From positions 5,964,361-6,028,360 of the forward strand of contig CM055106.1 of NCBI GenBank assembly GCA_029204225.1: DNA of 64,000 nt, written 5' to 3'. A model generated the notes under the pieces. That model ran no database searches. It was not told the origin of the DNA and saw nothing but the letters and a program-made list of their open reading frames with translations. Both the position numbers and the translations under genes were made by a program. The stretch is from Diphasiastrum complanatum (Eukaryota > Streptophyta > Lycopodiopsida > Lycopodiales > Lycopodiaceae). The stretch's first letter is position 1. Each line of letters opens with the position of its first letter. This document shows positions 59,846 to 64,000 of this stretch, piece after piece.

Positions 59846-60511
59846 GTGACATCCTGAGGGAAATGTTTTTCAAAACTATGATCCAAGATATCTATTCAAC
59901 CAAACACCCTATCTTTTGTTCTATTAACGACTTTCATGATCTTGTAGCAAAAATGAGCAGAAGTGAACAAAACCTCGAAAGTGATAAGTCCAAATGCATG
60001 TAGCTTACTTTGCTTTGACCATAAGGATTCAAAGCTTCCATCGGAAGGTCCTCTCTGCATGGAACAATTTTTGATTGACCATACACCGTTGCTGAAGATG
60101 AGAAGACAAGCTGCACAATAGAACTTAAATTAAGCACAAATTGATTATAACCCTAGAAATGGATGCAATATACTGTGCACACAGGGTCAAAGTAAAAATT
60201 AGTAAGTAAGTATACCTTTTTGCACAGATGTTTTACCATCACACTCAGAAGGTTCAGTGTACCAACAAGGTTGTTGTAGTAATACTCGAGTGGCTTCTTT
60301 ACGCTCTCACCAACAGCCTTGAACCCAGCAAAATGAATCACTGCATTGAACCTACAAAATGAGAATCACCTTTCCTGAAGTTTAACTCAATCATACGATT
60401 TTTGGACGATTGATAGGAGATAGATTTTTGGGCATGCATGAAAAAAATCGCCTTCATCTACCTGATGCTCGAAAATATATTTTCCAAAGCACCTATCTCA
60501 CAAAGATCCAC

Positions 60512-60899
60512 CTGTAGTCCAAAAGAGAGTTTTTGTAAGAATAACGCTAAAAATATGAGTATACAAGATAAGCATCTCTAAATTTATCACTTAGAATATT
60601 CAGCCCTCCAACAATAAACACTCTAAAATGCACAAGAAAGAGAACTTCTAGCAGTGACCTAGGCTCTAGTTATGTAACAATCTTAGAGAAGGGTAGTTGT
60701 GAACAAATTCACAGATATGGCATCATGTACAACACAAAAAGATTATAATTGATGAAAAGTGAATCATATCCTTCAAAGATTACTAAGGATCACTAATAAC
60801 AAACATTTAAGTGTAGTAGCTTGGCATAGAGAGTTTGCTTAGTCCTCATATCCAGTAGTGGAGTAGGTGAATTGTCATGGAACTATTAAAGGAACTCAC
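60512..60899. other. Upstream intron of the epimerase gene, nothing recognised
   Basis: Directly upstream (on the - strand) of the exon acceptor at 60512. AT-rich, with no exon candidate seen. Confidence 0.45.
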
Positions 60900-62000
60900 A
60901 AAATCAAAAAACAAGATGGTTGTACTCAATAAGTGACAAGAGATGGTGCACTAGTGCCACTTGTAAGAACCTGTGGATCAGGTGGTAGAATATCACTAGG
61001 ATTAGTTGAGGCCCAATGATTCCAATGATCCTGAAATGCATCATGAAGGGTACAAGTCTATTCTTGTAAGAAAGGGTTATGCATAGAAACAAGCAACAAC
61101 GACTCCTAAGTGGACTCATCAATAAGAATTCCATCCCAATGGATAAAAAATTGTGCTGATTTTTGCTAGTGACTTGATGAATGAGAATCAGGATTGGTAA
61201 GATTGAATGGTGGAACTCCATGAAAAACAAAAAAAAAATTGATAAAAACAGCCCTGCACACTGCTCGACAATATGGGTGCTCAAACAAGCCTACAATGTG
61301 CTTTTTAGAGAACTCGTCAATAATAATTGTGCGCTACATAGGCCTAAAATAAAGTCCATACATATATCTGTCGATTGCCAATGTGGAATAGGTCAATGTT
61401 GAATAAGGTACAGGGTCTAAAACATGAATATTTGTTATGGATATTGAAAGTGCATAAAGGGCAAGCTAGACAACTTCAGTTTTGATATGAGGACAATAGA
61501 AGGCTTGATATGGCCAAGTGACTTTTGAAACCATAATGGCCACCAACATGAAAAACTGTAAATCAAGAAGTATTTTGTGGCTTCCAAAGGACAAGGAATA
61601 GAAAATACCCCATAATGATGCAAATGCTTATTATCAAGTGCAAAGACCTGATTAGGGACACTAGTGGGAGGTTTGGCAATAACATAAGAATAGAACTCAC
61701 AACACAAATAAAAGCGAGTAAACATGAAAGAGCGTCAACACCAACATTACTCTTTCCAAAGCAACAATGAATATTGTAATGAAAAGTCCAAGAAATTGGA
61801 TTGAACACATTTAATTGACAATCACAAGGGGTCTTTTGAGAGATTTAATATGTAAGAGACAAATGATCTATAAAAAATCGAAAGGAGTGGGTTTAAGACG
61901 ATTTTACCATTTTTCAATGCATAAACAATAGCAAGAAACTCTTTTCAATAAGTATAATAGCTTATTTTTGGAGGCATACACAAAATGCGTATCCAAGTTA
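60900..62000 (-). pseudogene. Ty3/gypsy RNase H-integrase remnant (decayed)
   Basis: On the - strand from about 61990: degraded DHLSLTY (RNase H DH.SL.Y), then CQLNVFNPISWTFHYNIH and FGKSNVGVDALSC (the GK.N..ADALSR end of RNase H, with Asp for Ala). Then comes HVGGHYGFKSH (integrase zinc module, GHfG..KT), then increasingly degraded sequence with stops to about 60900. It probably sits in the first intron of the epimerase gene or upstream of it. No chromodomain or LTR could be attached. Confidence 0.72.
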
Positions 62001-62655
62001 GTGTTACCCCCCAATAGGGCTGTCTAATCCATCTTGTTTTTAGCACTCGTATAATCGTCAACAATTTTTATGCACTTTTGACTCATTGTTTTCTAGAATG
62101 TGACAATGTCCCTTGTCTTTATGCAGGTCATGGCCCCTTGTTGTGTGCAACATTGAGAGATAGATGATGGATTTTGAGCGTAGATATGAAGGTTTCACTA
62201 AATCTCGGGGTGAGTATGATGAGATTTTGCCAAAACTACTCACATGGTGGGTGTGTTGGGGGCAAATGCACCTTGGACATTATTGTAATCCCCAGCTAAA
62301 CAAATTGGTTCATTGCACCACCAACTTGAGGCTAGTCAGGCACATGTAGAGAGATGGCACACCTCGGCAGGTGACCCCGACGAGTGTTTTATATCCATAG
62401 ACATTGTAGCAGGCCATGCATAGACAGAGGTTGCAGCCGATGATAACATGTTTTTAGACTATCATTGTTGAACGGCAATCTCCAGGAGCTCCCAAAACCC
62501 TGATGGCCAATGTGTAGAATGATCCACCCAACTGTAGGTGCCCTCCTCTTGAGTCTATCTGATTACTAGTTTGGGCCAGGGACACATGGTTGCCATGCAA
62601 GGGGTGATCAGTCTGCATGGTTCCATGAAATCCGCTACCCGCCATCAGTGCGTGA
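62001..62655. other. No gene recognised between two gypsy remnants
   Basis: No pol motif or clear LTR border. It may hold LTR or flanking DNA of the adjacent gypsy remnants. Confidence 0.4.
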
Positions 62656-63720
62656 CTCTGAGGCACCACCCCCAAGCCCCGTCATGGACTTGCATTAGAT
62701 AAAGGATGCCCTTTCCAAGCGACTAGATACTCCTGAAGGAGACGCTCCTCAATCGTCGCTCCCTCCGATCTAGGACTCTCTCTGGCCCATAATTTGTGGT
62801 GCCTTTCTCCTCCAGAGATACTAGACCTTCCACCAAGCTATCGCCATCGTGCAAACATTTCTTTAGCTTGTTGACATGAAACACTGGATGCACCTTGCAT
62901 CCCACAAATAGTTGTAGCTTATAAGCTACTTGGCTAACCTTCTTAATAATCAACCATGGTCCACAATACCTAGGAGATAACTTGGCGCACTTTCATGTGC
63001 GTAGCACCTTCGACTTCGAAGGGACTAGTAAATTCATCCAGTCTCTTTCCTCAGATTCTCGATAGGTATGGTTCTCACGAGTATAACTCTTTGCCCTAGA
63101 CATAGCCCTGGACAAGTTATCTCGTGTCATCTCTAGCTTCTGTTGCATCTGAGTCAGAGATTCTGCAGTGCTAGGTACCTCGGTTTTTGAAACAATGGCT
63201 TGGGCCTCGATGTGGATGGACCTTCTTCTGTGGCCTGGACGTCTGGTATATCTTGAATTTCTGGCCCCTCCAACTCTGTATCCATGCCTCCCTGATCTTG
63301 GTGCTGAGGCGAGAACTTCGGCATCACAGGAACTGGAATCTGAGGGTCGGCTTCCAACACTTGAGCGGCTGCCTTTTCGTAATATTTGATGATGGCTTTT
63401 GCCTTTGCTAGCTCAGTTAAAGCTTTAACTTTGAGCCTATCAAATCGGCCTTGAAACTCTGCCAATGCTTTTATGATCGCAAGACTCAACGACTTGAAAC
63501 CATAATTGAACTCAAATGGACTCAATCCAGTGGACGCATGTCTCTTGTCATTGTACGCAAACTCCAATAGCGGTAAATGCTTTACCCAGTCTGTTTGCGT
63601 ACAACTAACAAATGCCCCAAGCATATCTTCCAAGATCTCGTTCACTCGCTCTATCTGACCATCCATCTGAGGATGCTTGGACCTACTCATCCGCAACTGT
63701 GTTCCCAACCTGGCAAACAA
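62656..63720 (-). pseudogene. Ty3/gypsy chromovirus integrase C-terminus with foreign insert
   Basis: From 63720 the - strand reads LGTQLRMSRSKHPQMDGQIERVNEILEDML, DWVKHLPLLEFAYN and TGLSPFEFNYGFKSLS, a well-kept gypsy integrase core. About 63214-63483 is then an unrelated open segment (next entry). Typical sequence resumes in another frame: IVSKTEVPSTAESLTQMQQK, then RDNLSRAMSRAKSY and IIKKVSQVAYKLQLFVG..VHPVFHVNKLKKCL (62953-62830). A frameshift precedes ERLLQEYLVAWKGHP, a chromodomain-like start. Stops and frameshifts make it non-functional. The element continues beyond 63720 only as unrecognised sequence. Confidence 0.87.
63214..63483 (-). other. About 90-codon foreign coding insert in gypsy integrase
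   Basis: Between FEFNYGFKSLS and QAIVSKTEVP, where gypsy elements normally continue without a gap, about 270 bp reads open with protein-like composition: a helical Ala/Lys-rich part (LKVKALTELAKAKAIIKYYE), then a Pro/Glu/Asp-rich part (PQIPVPVMPKFSPQHQDQGG; EGPEIQDIPDVQATEEGPST). It is not a known integrase domain. It may be a captured exon or part of another element's gag. Confidence 0.6.
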
Positions 63721-64000
63721 GTCGGTGACTTCTCTTAATTTGGTGTACTTTCAACCTATTGATCATGATTATGGATTTTTTCCATAGAATTTGATGGAAA
63801 TCAATGGATTTTTGACGGTTTTTTGTGATTTTTCAATTAGAATTGGAAATTTTGACTTGGAATTTATCATTGCTACTGATCTAGTAAGTTTTTCAGATTG
63901 TACTTGCTGTTTTACAGTCATTATTGATTGGATCTAATGATTGCATGTCGGTTGAAAAGTCAAAAGGGTGCTTAAAGAGTGACTTTTAGCCAAAAATTGG
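63721..64000. other. No gene recognised at the window end
   Basis: AT-rich, with no motif. It follows the abrupt 5' border of the gypsy remnant. Confidence 0.4.

Larger units (their letters stand above)
52149..60511 (-). pseudogene. UGE: UDP-glucose 4-epimerase gene, eight 3' exons, one in-frame stop
   Basis: Exons on the - strand with GT/AG borders: 60511-60462, 60351-60216, 60110-60009, 59238-59011, 58855-58774, 52754-52672, 52554-52463 and 52254-52149 (stop TAA at 52149-52151). Phases match throughout. The enzyme interconverts UDP-glucose and UDP-galactose using bound NAD and belongs to the extended SDR family. Motifs: [24 protein letters not shown] (catalytic Ser), NPYGQSK (catalytic YxxxK), [64 protein letters not shown] and MCRDQWTWIMKNPWGY. 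The fourth listed exon carries TAG at 59032-59034 where the family has Tyr (YGND.PTRDG); everything else is intact. The first exon(s), with the GxxGxxG NAD-binding loop, are not found between 60512 and 64000. The gene is therefore broken as read, either a young pseudogene or a sequence error. Family assignment is near certain. Confidence 0.93.

Overview
The window looks like nuclear DNA of a land plant. Two host genes are split by GT/AG introns (one intron is about 6 kb, another about 3 kb), and their proteins are plant-type: the 3' part of a CCR4-like deadenylase on the + strand and the C-terminal eight exons of a UDP-glucose 4-epimerase on the - strand. Nearly everything else is transposable-element DNA, mostly decayed. 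Large introns and dense, nested retroelements would fit a big-genome plant such as a fern, lycophyte or gymnosperm, but I cannot name the species.

Layout. 0-7.8 kb: three same-strand (-) LINE copies arranged head to tail, with a (GA)n/(TC)n microsatellite at the 3' end of each and also between neighbours. 8.6-12.6 kb: chromovirus (Ty3/gypsy) pol remnant, an LTR relative, a + strand LINE fragment and a gypsy RNase H fragment. 14.4-18.5 kb: CCR4-like exons, with a LINE fragment in the large intron. 18.5-22.7 kb: nothing recognised. 22.7-32.5 kb: a + strand copia element whose 3' LTR is split by a complete - strand copia element (26629-31968, two 649-bp LTRs). 32.5-42.1 kb: a repeat family encoding an unrecognised multi-part protein in three rearranged copies. 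It is interrupted by a 2.87-kb non-autonomous LTR element with unusual AGTTA...TAACT LTR ends and a perfect GTGTC target duplication. 42.1-46.9 kb: a copia RNase H tail, a full 1.33-kb LTR and a second copia body. 47.1-47.5 kb: a homopolymer-rich GC island. 47.5-51.6 kb: another copia tail and LTR, a - strand copia gag/protease with LTR, and a LINE RT fragment. 52.1-60.5 kb: the epimerase gene. 60.9-63.7 kb: two - strand gypsy pol remnants, one with a foreign coding insert in integrase.

The most interesting signals are these. (1) A LINE family that appears to live in (TC)n microsatellites and to use its own tail as the next target; its three 3' ends carry a hairpin with compensatory and sense-strand-only G-U pairs. 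(2) The AGTTA/TAACT LTR element and its possible chromovirus partner. (3) The unrecognised repeat-borne protein family. (4) An epimerase gene that is otherwise perfectly spliced and in frame but carries one in-frame TAG. Coordinates of splice sites, LTR ends and hairpins were read by eye from the sequence. Family assignments rest on recognising motifs, not on database searches.
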